From positions 1-58,885 of the forward strand of contig JAEZEJ010000144.1 in the NCBI GenBank assembly GCA_023417775.1: a stretch of DNA of 58,885 nt, read 5' to 3'. The stretch comes from Actinomycetes bacterium. GTDB lineage: Bacteria; Actinomycetota; Actinomycetes; Propionibacteriales; Nocardioidaceae. The translations under genes and the position numbers were made by a program. This document shows, piece by piece, positions 47,872 through 56,257 of this stretch. The notes under the pieces were generated by a model, which saw only the letters and a list, made by a program, of their open reading frames with translations, was not told the origin of the DNA and searched no databases. Position 1 is the first letter of the stretch; every line of letters begins with the position of its first letter.

Positions 47872-49101
47872 TCAACGCGGCTGATAGCTCGAGAGGAAGT
47901 TCCCGAGACGCTGGATGGCCTCGGCCAGATCCCGGGACCACGGCAGCGTCACGATCCGCAGATGGTCCGGCTGCGGCCAGTTGAAGCCCGATCCCTGGGT
48001 GATGAGGATCTTCTCGCTGACCAGCAGGTCGAAGGCCAGCTGCTGATCATCCTCGATCGGATAGACCTCCGGGTCCAGCCGCGGGAAGGCGTACAGCGCG
48101 CCTCGCGGGCGCACCACGCTCACCCCGGGGATCTTCTCCAGCTCCGCGACCGCGGTGTCTCGCTGCTCCAGCAGGCGCCCACCGGGCAGGATCAGCTCCT
48201 TGACCGACTGGTAGCCGCCGAGGGCGACCTGGATCGCGTTCTGGGCCGGGACATTGGGACACAGCCGCATCGAGGCGAGCAGGGTGATGCCCTCGAGGTA
48301 GTCGCCGGCGCGCTCCAATGGACCGGTGACCACCAGCCACGCCGAGCGGTAACCGCACACCCGGTACGCCTTCGACAGGCCGTTGAAGGTCAGCGTGAGG
48401 ACATCGGAGGCGATGCTCGCCATCGGGATGTGCACGGCATCGTCGTAGAGGATCTTGTCGTAGATCTCATCGGCCATCAGCACCAGGTCGTGGCGCCGCG
48501 CGAGATCGGCGATCCGGCTCAGCGTCTCGCGGCTGTAGACCGCTCCGGTGGGGTTGTTCGGGTTGATGACGACGATCGCCCGCGTGCGATCGGTGATCTT
48601 GGACTCCAGATCGTCCAGATCGGGATTCCAGCCGTTCTCCTCGTCGCAGAGGTAGTGCACGGGCACACCGCCGGCGAGATTGGTGACCGCGGTCCACAGC
48701 GGATAGTCCGGGGCGGGGATCAGCACCTCGTCGCCGTTGTTGAGCAGCGCCTGCAAGGCGATCTGGATCAGCTCGGAGACACCGTTGCCGAGCCAGACGT
48801 CGTCGATGTCGATCGCCGGGAAGCCGTCCTGCAGCTGATAGTGGTGGACCACGGCGCGGCGCGCCGACTGGATGCCGCGCGAGTCGGAGTAGCCCGCCGA
48901 GGTCGGCAGCGCGGCGATGACGTCCTGGAGGATCTCGCTGGGGGCATCGAAGCCGAAGGGCTGGGGATTGCCGATATTGAGCTTGAGGATGCGATGGCCC
49001 TCGGCCTCCAGTGCTGCGGCACGGGCGCTGACGGGTCCCCGGATGTCGTAGAGGACATCGCGCAACTTCTCCGACTGACGCACCACAGGACTCATGACCA
49101 C
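47872..49101 (-). CDS. PLP-dependent aminotransferase, alanine-type (AlaA-like)
   Basis: A 409-residue fold-type I aminotransferase like AlaA/Rv0337c, which probably makes alanine from pyruvate and glutamate. LNIGNPQPFGFDAP near residue 40, VVINPNNPTGAVYS near 170, MADEIYDKILYDD near 205 and the PLP lysine in FNGLSKAYRVCGYR near 240 are intact. The GTG at 49101 (after AAGGG) and the ATG at 49095 are both possible starts, giving a two-residue difference. It stands alone between the ABC operon and a hairpin that follows rluD. Confidence 0.9.
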   Translation of the reverse strand: MVMSPVVRQSEKLRDVLYDIRGPVSARAAALEAEGHRILKLNIGNPQPFGFDAPSEILQDVIAALPTSAGYSDSRGIQSARRAVVHHYQLQDGFPAIDIDDVWLGNGVSELIQIALQALLNNGDEVLIPAPDYPLWTAVTNLAGGVPVHYLCDEENGWNPDLDDLESKITDRTRAIVVINPNNPTGAVYSRETLSRIADLARRHDLVLMADEIYDKILYDDAVHIPMASIASDVLTLTFNGLSKAYRVCGYRSAWLVVTGPLERAGDYLEGITLLASMRLCPNVPAQNAIQVALGGYQSVKELILPGGRLLEQRDTAVAELEKIPGVSVVRPRGALYAFPRLDPEVYPIEDDQQLAFDLLVSEKILITQGSGFNWPQPDHLRIVTLPWSRDLAEAIQRLGNFLSSYQPR

Positions 49102-49125
49102 ATTCTGTCACCCTTCCCCTCGATC

Positions 49126-49179
49126 CCCGGAACCCGTTGAGTGTGGGGGGTCCCTTCCCCACACTCAACGGGTTCTGGG
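49126..49179 (-). terminator. strong hairpin after rluD
   Basis: Positions 49131-49148 pair perfectly with 49157-49174 (18 bp, 8-nt loop), and about five more pairs, one of them G-U, extend it to 49126-49179. It begins 2 nt past the rluD stop and ends 25 nt before the aminotransferase start, so it should end the dksA-lspA-rluD transcript. Confidence 0.8.
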
Positions 49180-49180
49180 A

Positions 49181-50107
49181 TCAGGAGAGGTCGCGGACGA
49201 TGTCGAGGGCGCGCTGCAGGTCGTCGGGGTACGGAGACTCGAACTGGACGTACTCGCCCGACCGCGGATGATCGAAGCCGAGGCGCACGGCGTGCAGCCA
49301 CTGACGGTCCAGACCGACCTTCGCCGCGAGCGTCGGATCCGCGCCGTACTGCAGATCGCCGACGCACGGATGCTTGAGCGCGCTCATGTGCACGCGGATC
49401 TGATGCGTACGGCCGGTCTCGAGCTTGATCGTCAGCAGCGAGGCATAGCGGTGCGCCTCCAGCGTGTCGTAGTGCGTGATGCTGGGGCGTCCGTCGCCGC
49501 GCACCGTGAACTTGAAGTCGTGCTTCGGATGCCGGGCGATCGGCGCGTCGATCGTGCCGGTATGCGGATCGGGGTGGCCCTGCACCAGGGAGTGATAGGT
49601 CTTGTCGACCGTCCGGTCGCGGAATGCCTGCTTCAGCACGGAGTAGGCCTGCTCGGACTTCGCGACGACCATGAGCCCGCTGGTCCCCACGTCGAGGCGC
49701 TGCACGATGCCCTGGCGCTCCGGCGCCCCCGAGGTGGAGATGCGCACCCCGGCTCCGGCCAGATGCCCCGACACGGTCGGTCCCTCCCAGCCGACGCTCG
49801 GATGCGCCGCCACGCCGACCGGCTTGTCGACCACGACGATGTCGTCGTCCTGGAAGACGATGTCCATGCCCTCGACGACCTCGGCGATCACCTCGGCCGT
49901 GCGCGCGGACGGGATCTCCGCCTCCAGCAGCACCCCGGCATCGACCCGCTCGGACTTGATCGGCACCGCCCCGTCGAGCAGCACCAGACCTTCGGCGATC
50001 AGTTCGCCGCCGCGTGTACGGGACAACCCGAACAGACGCGACAGAGCCACATCGACCCGCTCCCCCGCCAGTCCCTCGGGCACGTAGACCGACCTGCGCT
50101 CGCTCAT
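49181..50107 (-). CDS. rluD: RluD-type 23S rRNA pseudouridine synthase
   Basis: A 308-residue enzyme. An S4 RNA-binding domain covers about residues 13-75 (ERVDVALSRLFGLSRTRGGELIAEGLVLLDG). The pseudouridine synthase domain has the catalytic D139 in VQRLDVGTSGLMVVA, followed by TYHSLVQG and GRTHQIRVHM. The catalytic stretch has Gln rather than the common His before RLD. The ATG at 50107 lies in the GGTGGCGGCATGAGCGAGCG junction element and overlaps the micro-ORF stop as ATGA. It follows lspA, the common lspA-rluD pairing. Confidence 0.94.
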   Translation of the reverse strand: MSERRSVYVPEGLAGERVDVALSRLFGLSRTRGGELIAEGLVLLDGAVPIKSERVDAGVLLEAEIPSARTAEVIAEVVEGMDIVFQDDDIVVVDKPVGVAAHPSVGWEGPTVSGHLAGAGVRISTSGAPERQGIVQRLDVGTSGLMVVAKSEQAYSVLKQAFRDRTVDKTYHSLVQGHPDPHTGTIDAPIARHPKHDFKFTVRGDGRPSITHYDTLEAHRYASLLTIKLETGRTHQIRVHMSALKHPCVGDLQYGADPTLAAKVGLDRQWLHAVRLGFDHPRSGEYVQFESPYPDDLQRALDIVRDLS

Positions 50108-50190
50108 GCCGCCACCGCCTCGAAAAAGAGCACACTAGGCCGATGACGGCATGAGATGAACCCAACCCCTCGCTCGCTGCGCTCGCTCAT
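50104..50190 (-). CDS. 28-residue micro-ORF linking lspA and rluD (diverged repeat copy)
   Basis: The ATG at 50190 overlaps the lspA stop as ATGA. The frame encodes 28 residues beginning MSERSERGVGFISC and ending FFEAVAA, and its TGA overlaps the rluD ATG as ATGA. At DNA level it aligns with the 80-bp repeat of the dapF/hflX junction (both share CTCATGCCG, GTCATCG or TCATCGG, TGTGCT and the GGCGGTGGCGGCATGA end), but small indels change the peptide frame. The ends are kept and the net change is a multiple of three. The peptide is unlikely to be conserved. Confidence 0.5.
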   Translation of the reverse strand: MSERSERGVGFISCRHRPSVLFFEAVAA

Positions 50191-50771
50191 GCGCCGTCCT
50201 CCTCGGGTTCGGCCGCCGGACGCTTGGTCACGGGCTCGCGCGTGCCGTCCAGGCCGATGCCCTGGAAGGCGCGGATGACGATCATCACCGCGGCGATGTT
50301 CAACGACAGATCGGCGAGATTGAACACGAACCAGTCGAACAGCTTCAGGAAGTCGACCACGTGTCCGTGCAGGGCACCGGGGGCGCGGAAGAGGCGATCG
50401 GTGAGATTGCCCAGCGCACCGGCCAGGAAGAAGCCGAAGGCCACGGCCCACCAGCGGTCGCGCAGCCGGCGCGCCATGAACAGCAGCACCACGGTGGCGA
50501 TGATGGCGATCACGCTGATGACGATGGTGAACTGCGCCCCGGTGCCGAAGGCGGCACCGGGATTGCGCAGGAAGGTCAGCCACAGCACGCCGGGGACGAC
50601 GGTAATGCTGTCGGCGCCTTCCAGATAGGCGACCGCGAGGATCTTGGTGATCTGGTCGACGCTCCAGACGATGGCGGCGACGATCGCGAACAGGCCGATA
50701 CTCGATCGGCGGGGACCTGGGGGCGTGGCGCCGGCTGCGTTACTCAGCGGCGCTCTTCTTTCCTCTTGCAT
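50187..50771 (-). CDS. lspA: lipoprotein signal peptidase
   Basis: A 194-residue membrane aspartic protease that removes signal peptides from diacylated prolipoproteins. The two catalytic aspartates are D125 in GNLTDRLFR and D154 in FNLADLSLN. LTFLRNPGAAFG near residue 66 is the usual second conserved block, and four membrane helices are seen. The start is uncertain: ATG 50771 overlaps the DksA-type gene by 28 bp, and one 9 nt earlier is also in frame. The tail (about 25 residues) is charged. Its stop lies in the junction element that leads to rluD. Confidence 0.95.
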   Translation of the reverse strand: MQEERRAPLSNAAGATPPGPRRSSIGLFAIVAAIVWSVDQITKILAVAYLEGADSITVVPGVLWLTFLRNPGAAFGTGAQFTIVISVIAIIATVVLLFMARRLRDRWWAVAFGFFLAGALGNLTDRLFRAPGALHGHVVDFLKLFDWFVFNLADLSLNIAAVMIVIRAFQGIGLDGTREPVTKRPAAEPEEDGA

Positions 50772-51145
50772 TCCATGCACAGCGTAGCCCGAGGGAAGGC
50801 GAGCAGCCGCAGCTTGCCGATCGGCTGCCCACAGTTCTCGCAGATCCCGTAGGTGCCGTCGTCCAGTCGTTCCAGGGCCTTCTCGGTCTGCATGAGCAGT
50901 TCCTGCTGGTTCGCGGCGAGGGACATCTCGGCATCGCGCTCCAGGCTGGTCGAGCCCACATCGGCCTGATCGTTGCCGGCGCCGTCGACTCCGGAGGCGA
51001 GCAGATCGCGTAATTCGGCGGCGGAGGTCTTGAGCTCCGAGGCGAGCCGATCCAGCCCGCCGAGCAGCTCGGCGCGGATCTCCTCGATCTCCTCATCGGT
51101 CCAGGGATCCTCGTCCGCACGGACCGCCAATGACGTACTGGGCAT
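50744..51145 (-). CDS. DksA/TraR-type C4 zinc-finger protein
   Basis: A 133-residue protein with a coiled-coil N-terminal half (about 20-95) and a C4 zinc finger, C102-x2-C105 and C123-x2-C126 (ICENCGQPIG...LCMECKRKEERR). The layout is that of the DksA/TraR family, which bind RNA polymerase through the secondary channel. The acidic tip residues that E. coli DksA uses are not identifiable, so its effect on transcription is unclear. The ATG at 51145 has a weak ribosome site; a GTG 27 nt upstream is also in frame. It lies between lspA and divergent ileS, a common actinobacterial arrangement. Confidence 0.87.
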   Translation of the reverse strand: MPSTSLAVRADEDPWTDEEIEEIRAELLGGLDRLASELKTSAAELRDLLASGVDGAGNDQADVGSTSLERDAEMSLAANQQELLMQTEKALERLDDGTYGICENCGQPIGKLRLLAFPRATLCMECKRKEERR

Positions 51146-51206
51146 GCCGGGACAGTAGACCGGAGCCGCCACCGAGGCAAGTCCAGTGGTCCGTAGAATC
51201 GATCGT

Positions 51207-54200
51207 GTGACTTCGAACGCCTCGTCCTCGCCCGATTCCTCCCGGAGCTATCACTCGGTTCCGGCCCAGATCGACCTCCCGCAGGCCGAGCGCGACATTC
51301 TCCGGTTCTGGCGCGAGAACGGCACCTTTGAGGCCTCCCTCGACACCCCCGCCGATGCCCCGCGCTGGACCTTCTACGAGGGTCCGCCGACCGCGAACGG
51401 CACACCGGGCACCCACCACGTCGAGGCGCGGGTCTTCAAGGACGTCTTCCCCCGGTTCAAGACGATGCAGGGCTATCACGTCGACCGCAAGGCCGGCTGG
51501 GACTGCCACGGTCTCCCGGTCGAGATCGCGGTCGAGAAGGAGCTGGGCTTCAACGGCAAGCCCGATATCGAGGCCTTCGGCATCGCGGAGTTCAACGCCC
51601 GCTGCCGTGAGGCGGTCCTCCGGAACGTCGATCAGTTCGAGGAGATGACCGACCGGATGGGCTATTGGGTCGACATGAGCGACCCCTACCGCACGATGGA
51701 CCCCGAGTATGTGCAGAGCGTCTGGTGGGGGCTCAAGCGGATCTTCGACCAGGGTCTGCTCGTCGAGGACTACCGGATCGCCCCGTACTGCCCTCGCTGC
51801 GGCACCGCGCTCAGCGATCACGAGGTGGCCCAAGGCTATGAGGACGTCGTCGACCCCTCGATCTACGTGCGCTTCCCGCTCACCTCGGGCCCCTGGTCCG
51901 GCACCGATCTGCTGGTGTGGACCACCACCCCGTGGACGGTCGTGTCCAATACCGCGGTGGCCGTGCACCCGGACGTCACCTATGTCGTGGCGACCAATGG
52001 CGACGACAGCGTCGTGGTGGCCGAGGATCTGATCGAGAAGGCCCTGGGTGAGGGCTGGGAGGCGACCCACCGCATCACCGGTCGCGAGATGGAGCGCTGG
52101 ACCTATCAGCGTCCGCTGGAGCTGCTGCCCTTCCCCGAGCCCGCGCACTTCGTGGTGCTGGCCGAGTACGTCACCACCGAGGACGGCACCGGCCTGGTGC
52201 ACCAGTCCCCCGCCTTCGGCGCCGACGACATGGCGGTCTGCCGTGCCTACGGGCTGCCGATCCTCAATCCGGTGGCCCAGGACGGCCACTTCACCGAGGA
52301 CCTCCCCGTGGTCGGCGGGCGCTTCTTCAAGGACGCCGATCCCCTCCTCGTCGAGCTCCTGCGCGAGCGCGGGCTGCTGTTCCGTGCCCTCGACTACGAG
52401 CACTCCTATCCGCACTGCTGGCGATGCCACACGCCGCTGATGTACTACGGGCTGCCGTCCTGGTACATCCGCACGACCCAGCGCAAGGAGGACCTGCTCG
52501 CCGCCAATGAGGCCACCACCTGGTATCCCGAGCGGGTCAAGCACGGTCGCTACGGCGACTGGCTGGAGAACAACATCGACTGGGCGCTCTCGCGCAACCG
52601 GTTCTGGGGCACGCCGCTGCCGATCTGGCGCAACGACGAGGACCCCTCCCAGCTCGTGTGCGTCGAGTCCTTGGCCGAGCTCTCCGAGCTCACCGGCCGG
52701 GATCTGTCCGATCTCGATCCGCACCGGCCGTTCATCGACGACATCACCTTCACGGTCGACGGCGAGCCGGGCACCTATCGACGGGTGCCGGAGGTCATCG
52801 ACGCCTGGTTCGACTCCGGATCGATGCCCTTCGCCCAGTGGGGCTACCCGCATGTCGAGGGCTCGAAGGAGCGTTTCGAGCGCGCCTTCCCCGCTCAGTA
52901 CATCTGCGAGGCGATCGACCAGACCCGCGGCTGGTTCTACTCGCTGATGGCGGTGAGCACCCTGGTGTTCGGCGAGAACAGCTACGAGAATGTCGTCTGC
53001 CTCGGCCACATCCTCGCCGAGGACGGCAAGAAGATGAGCAAGCATCTCGGCAACATCCTGTTGCCGATGCCGCTCATGGACGAGCACGGCGCCGATGCAC
53101 TGCGCTGGTTCATGGCCTGCTCGGGATCTCCGTGGTCCGCGCGCCGGATCGGCAACGCGGCCCTGACCGAGATCGTGCGCAAGGTCCTGCTGACCTACTG
53201 GAACACGGTCGCCTTCCACGTGCTGTACGCGCGGGCCGAGGGCTGGACACCGGGATCCGCTGATACTCCGCCGGTCGAGGAGCGGCCGATCCTGGATCGC
53301 TGGCTGCTCTCGCAGACGCACCGGCTGGTCGTCGACGTGACCTCCGCACTGGACGACTTCGACACGCAGAGCGCCGGTCAGCGCCTCGCCGGGTTCATCG
53401 ACGACCTGTCGAACTGGTACGTGCGTCGCTCGCGCAAGCGCTTCTGGCGTGGCGACACCGCCGCGCTGGCGACCCTGCACGAGGTCCTCGACATCGTGAC
53501 CCGGCTGCTCGCTCCCCTGGTGCCGTTCATCGCCGAACGGGTCTGGCGCGATGTCATCGTCCCGGTGACGCCCGATGCACCCGCATCGGTCCACCTGGCG
53601 AGCTGGCCGGTCGCCGACGAGGCGCTGATCGAGGAGGGGCTTGCCGAGCGGGTGGATCTCGCACGCCGGGTCACCGAGCTGGGCCGTGCCGCTCGGGCCG
53701 AGGCCAAGGTGCGCACCCGCCAGCCGCTGCGCCGGGCGTTGATCGGATCGGCGCCCTATGCATCGCTGGGCGCCGATCTGCGGGCAGAGGTCTGCGAGGA
53801 GCTCAATATCCGCGCGATCGAGTCCCTCGCGAGTGTCGGAGGCGATCTGGTCGACTACAGCGTCAAGGCCAACTTCCGCTCCCTCGGCAAGCGTTTCGGC
53901 AAGGGCACCCCTGCCGTCGCGGCAGCCGTCGCGGCAGCCGACCCCGCCTCCTTCGCCGGCCTCGGCGAGGGCACGGTGGCGGTCGATGTCGAGGGTGAGA
54001 GCGTCGCGATCGGTGCCGATGATGTCATCATCACCGAGCGTCCGCGGGAGGGCTGGGCCGTGGTCAACGAGCAGGGCGAGACCGTCGCCCTCGACCTCGA
54101 GCTCGATGACGAGCTGCGCCGGGCCGGTCTCGCCCGCGAGGTGGTGCGCGCGATCCAGGAGGCCCGCAAGAACTCCGGACTCGAGATCACCGACCGCATC

Positions 54201-54374
54201 GAGGTGCGCTGGTCCGCCGGTGAGACGACCTCCGCCGCCGTGCGGGCCCATGCCGAGGCGATCGCCGAGGAGGTGCTGGCCCTCTCCTTCGCCGAGGACC
54301 AGGGGGCGAGCGAGGACGACGGCGCCGTGCGCGATGACGAACTGTCCCTGGCCTTCACGCTGACCCGAGGCTGA
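51207..54374 (+). CDS. ileS: isoleucyl-tRNA synthetase
   Basis: A 1055-residue class I synthetase that charges tRNA(Ile). The HIGH-equivalent is GPPTANGTPGTHH near residue 62, and the KMSKS loop is KKMSKHLGN. This is the IleS2 (eukaryote-like) variant common in actinobacteria, which is often less sensitive to mupirocin. The CP1 editing domain lies in about 190-410 (VWTTTPWTVVSNTAVAV). The GTG at 51207 (VTSNASSSPDSS) is preferred by family length, though sequence 21 nt upstream is also open. No T-box was found in the 61 bp before it, unlike many actinobacterial ileS genes. Confidence 0.96.
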   Translation: MTSNASSSPDSSRSYHSVPAQIDLPQAERDILRFWRENGTFEASLDTPADAPRWTFYEGPPTANGTPGTHHVEARVFKDVFPRFKTMQGYHVDRKAGWDCHGLPVEIAVEKELGFNGKPDIEAFGIAEFNARCREAVLRNVDQFEEMTDRMGYWVDMSDPYRTMDPEYVQSVWWGLKRIFDQGLLVEDYRIAPYCPRCGTALSDHEVAQGYEDVVDPSIYVRFPLTSGPWSGTDLLVWTTTPWTVVSNTAVAVHPDVTYVVATNGDDSVVVAEDLIEKALGEGWEATHRITGREMERWTYQRPLELLPFPEPAHFVVLAEYVTTEDGTGLVHQSPAFGADDMAVCRAYGLPILNPVAQDGHFTEDLPVVGGRFFKDADPLLVELLRERGLLFRALDYEHSYPHCWRCHTPLMYYGLPSWYIRTTQRKEDLLAANEATTWYPERVKHGRYGDWLENNIDWALSRNRFWGTPLPIWRNDEDPSQLVCVESLAELSELTGRDLSDLDPHRPFIDDITFTVDGEPGTYRRVPEVIDAWFDSGSMPFAQWGYPHVEGSKERFERAFPAQYICEAIDQTRGWFYSLMAVSTLVFGENSYENVVCLGHILAEDGKKMSKHLGNILLPMPLMDEHGADALRWFMACSGSPWSARRIGNAALTEIVRKVLLTYWNTVAFHVLYARAEGWTPGSADTPPVEERPILDRWLLSQTHRLVVDVTSALDDFDTQSAGQRLAGFIDDLSNWYVRRSRKRFWRGDTAALATLHEVLDIVTRLLAPLVPFIAERVWRDVIVPVTPDAPASVHLASWPVADEALIEEGLAERVDLARRVTELGRAARAEAKVRTRQPLRRALIGSAPYASLGADLRAEVCEELNIRAIESLASVGGDLVDYSVKANFRSLGKRFGKGTPAVAAAVAAADPASFAGLGEGTVAVDVEGESVAIGADDVIITERPREGWAVVNEQGETVALDLELDDELRRAGLAREVVRAIQEARKNSGLEITDRIEVRWSAGETTSAAVRAHAEAIAEEVLALSFAEDQGASEDDGAVRDDELSLAFTLTRG

Positions 54375-54387
54375 GGACGGACAACAA

Positions 54388-54430
54388 CCCGAAGGGCCCC
54401 GCCCCGCTGATCGGTGCGGGGCCCTTCGGG
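54388..54430. terminator. bidirectional terminator between ileS and divIVA
   Basis: A perfect 15-bp inverted repeat (54388-54402 with 54416-54430) with a 13-nt loop lies 13 bp after the ileS stop and 13 bp before the divIVA stop. Confidence 0.88.
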
Positions 54431-54443
54431 TGAGAGGCGCGAA

Positions 54444-55247
54444 TCAGCCCTTGTCGACGGGCGTCGAGGCGATGTCATCGGCCGCGAGGATGCGGTTCCC
54501 GCCACGACGGACCTGTGACGTCGGCTCCACATTCTCCTGCTCCGAGAGCTGCTTGAGCTGGTTCTCGAAGTACGCCTTGAGGCGCGCACGGTACTCGCGC
54601 TCGTAGGCCCGCAGGTGGTCGACCTCGGTCTGCAGCTCCTGACGCTGACGCTCGATATCGGCCAGGATCTGCTGGCGACGCTGGTTGGTCTCCTCGTCGA
54701 GCTTGTGGGCGCGCATCCGCGCCACGGCCTCGACGCGCTCGGCCTTCTCCTTGGACTCGGTCTCGAGCCGCTCGGCCTCGCTGCGCGCATCGCCGAGGAG
54801 CTTGTCGGCCTCTTCCTTCGCCGAGTCCATGAGCTGGTCGGCATTCGTGGAGGCGATCTCCAACAGGCGAGCGGCGGCCACAGAGGCCTCGCTGACCGTG
54901 GCGGCCTTCTGCGGCTCGGGCGCGGGCGTCGGCTCGGGCTCCTTGACGGGCTCGGGCTTGGCCGGCTCGGGCTCCTTGACCGGCTCCGGCTCCGGCTCGG
55001 GCTCCTTGGCCTTGGCGGGCTCGGCCGGCTGCGCCACCTGCAGACGCGTCTGCTCGGCGGGAGCGGGGGCGGCGGCGCCGCCACCGGCCTCCAGCTTCGA
55101 ACGCAGCTCGGCGTTCTCGGCGAGGAGACGCTCGAGCTCGGTCTCCACCTCGTCGAGGAACTGGTCGACCTCGCCCATGTCATAGCCTTCACGCAGCCTC
55201 ACGGCTGTGAAGCGCTTCTCGCGCACGTCTTCCGGCGTCAAGGGCAT
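54444..55247 (-). CDS. divIVA: DivIVA (Wag31-type) polar growth protein
   Basis: A 267-residue coiled-coil protein. The N-terminal membrane-binding domain MPLTPEDVREKRFTAVRLRE, with the curvature-sensing YDMGEVDQFLDEVE, is near-identical in type to Streptomyces and Nocardioides rather than to Mycobacterium. A Pro/Glu/Lys-rich linker of about 50 residues (about 65-112, repeated EPEP and VKEPEP) separates it from a long coiled coil (about 120-245). It recruits cell-wall synthesis to the poles and hyphal tips. It is followed by the terminator shared with ileS, and precedes YggT and SepF in the chromosome. Confidence 0.95.
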   Translation of the reverse strand: MPLTPEDVREKRFTAVRLREGYDMGEVDQFLDEVETELERLLAENAELRSKLEAGGGAAAPAPAEQTRLQVAQPAEPAKAKEPEPEPEPVKEPEPAKPEPVKEPEPTPAPEPQKAATVSEASVAAARLLEIASTNADQLMDSAKEEADKLLGDARSEAERLETESKEKAERVEAVARMRAHKLDEETNQRRQQILADIERQRQELQTEVDHLRAYEREYRARLKAYFENQLKQLSEQENVEPTSQVRRGGNRILAADDIASTPVDKG

Positions 55248-55386
55248 CGATTCACCTCTGGGTCTGTATCCGTCGAAAATCTCTGGACCGAGCCGGACGA
55301 GGACCGGCCGGTCCCCTCCACCGTACTCTGTGGCAGAGCAGGGCCGCTACGCACCTACCTCATCGGCCTGGCTGGCGCGCCCCAGC

Positions 55387-55680
55387 CTAATACATGAACC
55401 CGCGCGCCACGCCCTGGGCGATGACCAGGACGATGATGAGGATCATCGGCGAGAGGTCCAGCATGACCTGGCCGAGCCGGATCGGCGGGATCACCTTGCG
55501 CAGGGCCCGCAGCGGCGGATCGGTCACCGTGTAGATCACCTCGCAGATCACCGCGACGACACCGCTGGGGCGCCACTGCCGCGCGAGGACTTGGATCCAG
55601 TCGACCACGAAGCGGGCGATGACCAGCCAGATGGCGACCTGCAGAATGATCCAGATGATCTGTGCGATCGTCGAACCCAT
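55387..55680 (-). CDS. YggT-family membrane protein
   Basis: A 97-residue protein with two hydrophobic segments (about 5-30 and 72-96), connected by the typical DWIQVLARQWRP...YTVTDPPLRALRKVIPPIRLG. This is the small integral-membrane YggT type, conserved in the division cluster and linked to osmotic or division functions without a known mechanism. It lies 3 bp after sepF. The 139-bp gap between it and divIVA holds the divIVA promoter; I saw no other gene there. Confidence 0.9.
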   Translation of the reverse strand: MGSTIAQIIWIILQVAIWLVIARFVVDWIQVLARQWRPSGVVAVICEVIYTVTDPPLRALRKVIPPIRLGQVMLDLSPMILIIVLVIAQGVARGFMY

Positions 55681-55683
55681 CGA

Positions 55684-56214
55684 TCAGCTCTGGTTGTAGA
55701 AACCGCCGGCCACGATGGCCTGCTTGTCCTCCTCGGACACCACGATGCTCTCCGGGGACAGCAGGAAGACCTTGGCGGTGATGCGGTTCAGCGACCCGTG
55801 CGAGGCGAAGACCAACCCGGCCGCGAAGTCCACCAGACGCTTGGCGTCCTCGTCGCTGATATCGGAGAGATTCATGATGACCGGCACACCGGAGCGGAAG
55901 TGCTCACCGATCGTGCGGGCGTCGTTGTAGGTGTGCGGGGTGACCGTCTCGATACGGGAGAGGTCGGCGGCGCCGACGAAGCTGGCGGCCCGATGCTCGT
56001 CGAGGTCGGCCACCGGGCGGACCGACGGACGGAAGGTCTGCTGCTCGGGCTCGACGGCCTGGGCGCGAGCGGACTGGGTCCGGGGAGCCTGGGCACGAGC
56101 GGTGCGGGCGGGCGCGGACCGTACCGGCGAGGAGTCCTCGAGGTCCACGTCGTCGTAGTCGGCCTGCTCGACGAGGCCGAGGTACTCTCCGACTTTCCGC
56201 ATTGCGCCTGCCAT
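55684..56214 (-). CDS. sepF: cell division protein SepF
   Basis: A 176-residue protein that links FtsZ to the membrane in Gram-positive bacteria. An N-terminal amphipathic helix (MAGAMRKVGEYLGLVE) is followed by an Ala/Gln/Arg-rich linker of about 45 residues. The DUF552 SepF core covers about 80-175 (RPVADLDEH...VIMNLSDISDEDAKRLVDFAAGLVFASHGSLNRITAKVFLLSPE). The ATG at 56214 has GGAGAAG upstream. In actinobacteria SepF often replaces FtsA, and no ftsA was seen near ftsZ here. Confidence 0.96.
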   Translation of the reverse strand: MAGAMRKVGEYLGLVEQADYDDVDLEDSSPVRSAPARTARAQAPRTQSARAQAVEPEQQTFRPSVRPVADLDEHRAASFVGAADLSRIETVTPHTYNDARTIGEHFRSGVPVIMNLSDISDEDAKRLVDFAAGLVFASHGSLNRITAKVFLLSPESIVVSEEDKQAIVAGGFYNQS

Positions 56215-56257
56215 GGCTTCTCCGTCAGTGTCGTGCGTCAGGTGGTCTAGTGCGAGG

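Noticed and set aside
51146..51206. T-box riboswitch upstream of ileS
   Set aside because: Only 61 bp separate ileS from the divergent DksA-type gene and no T-box core or specifier stem was recognised.
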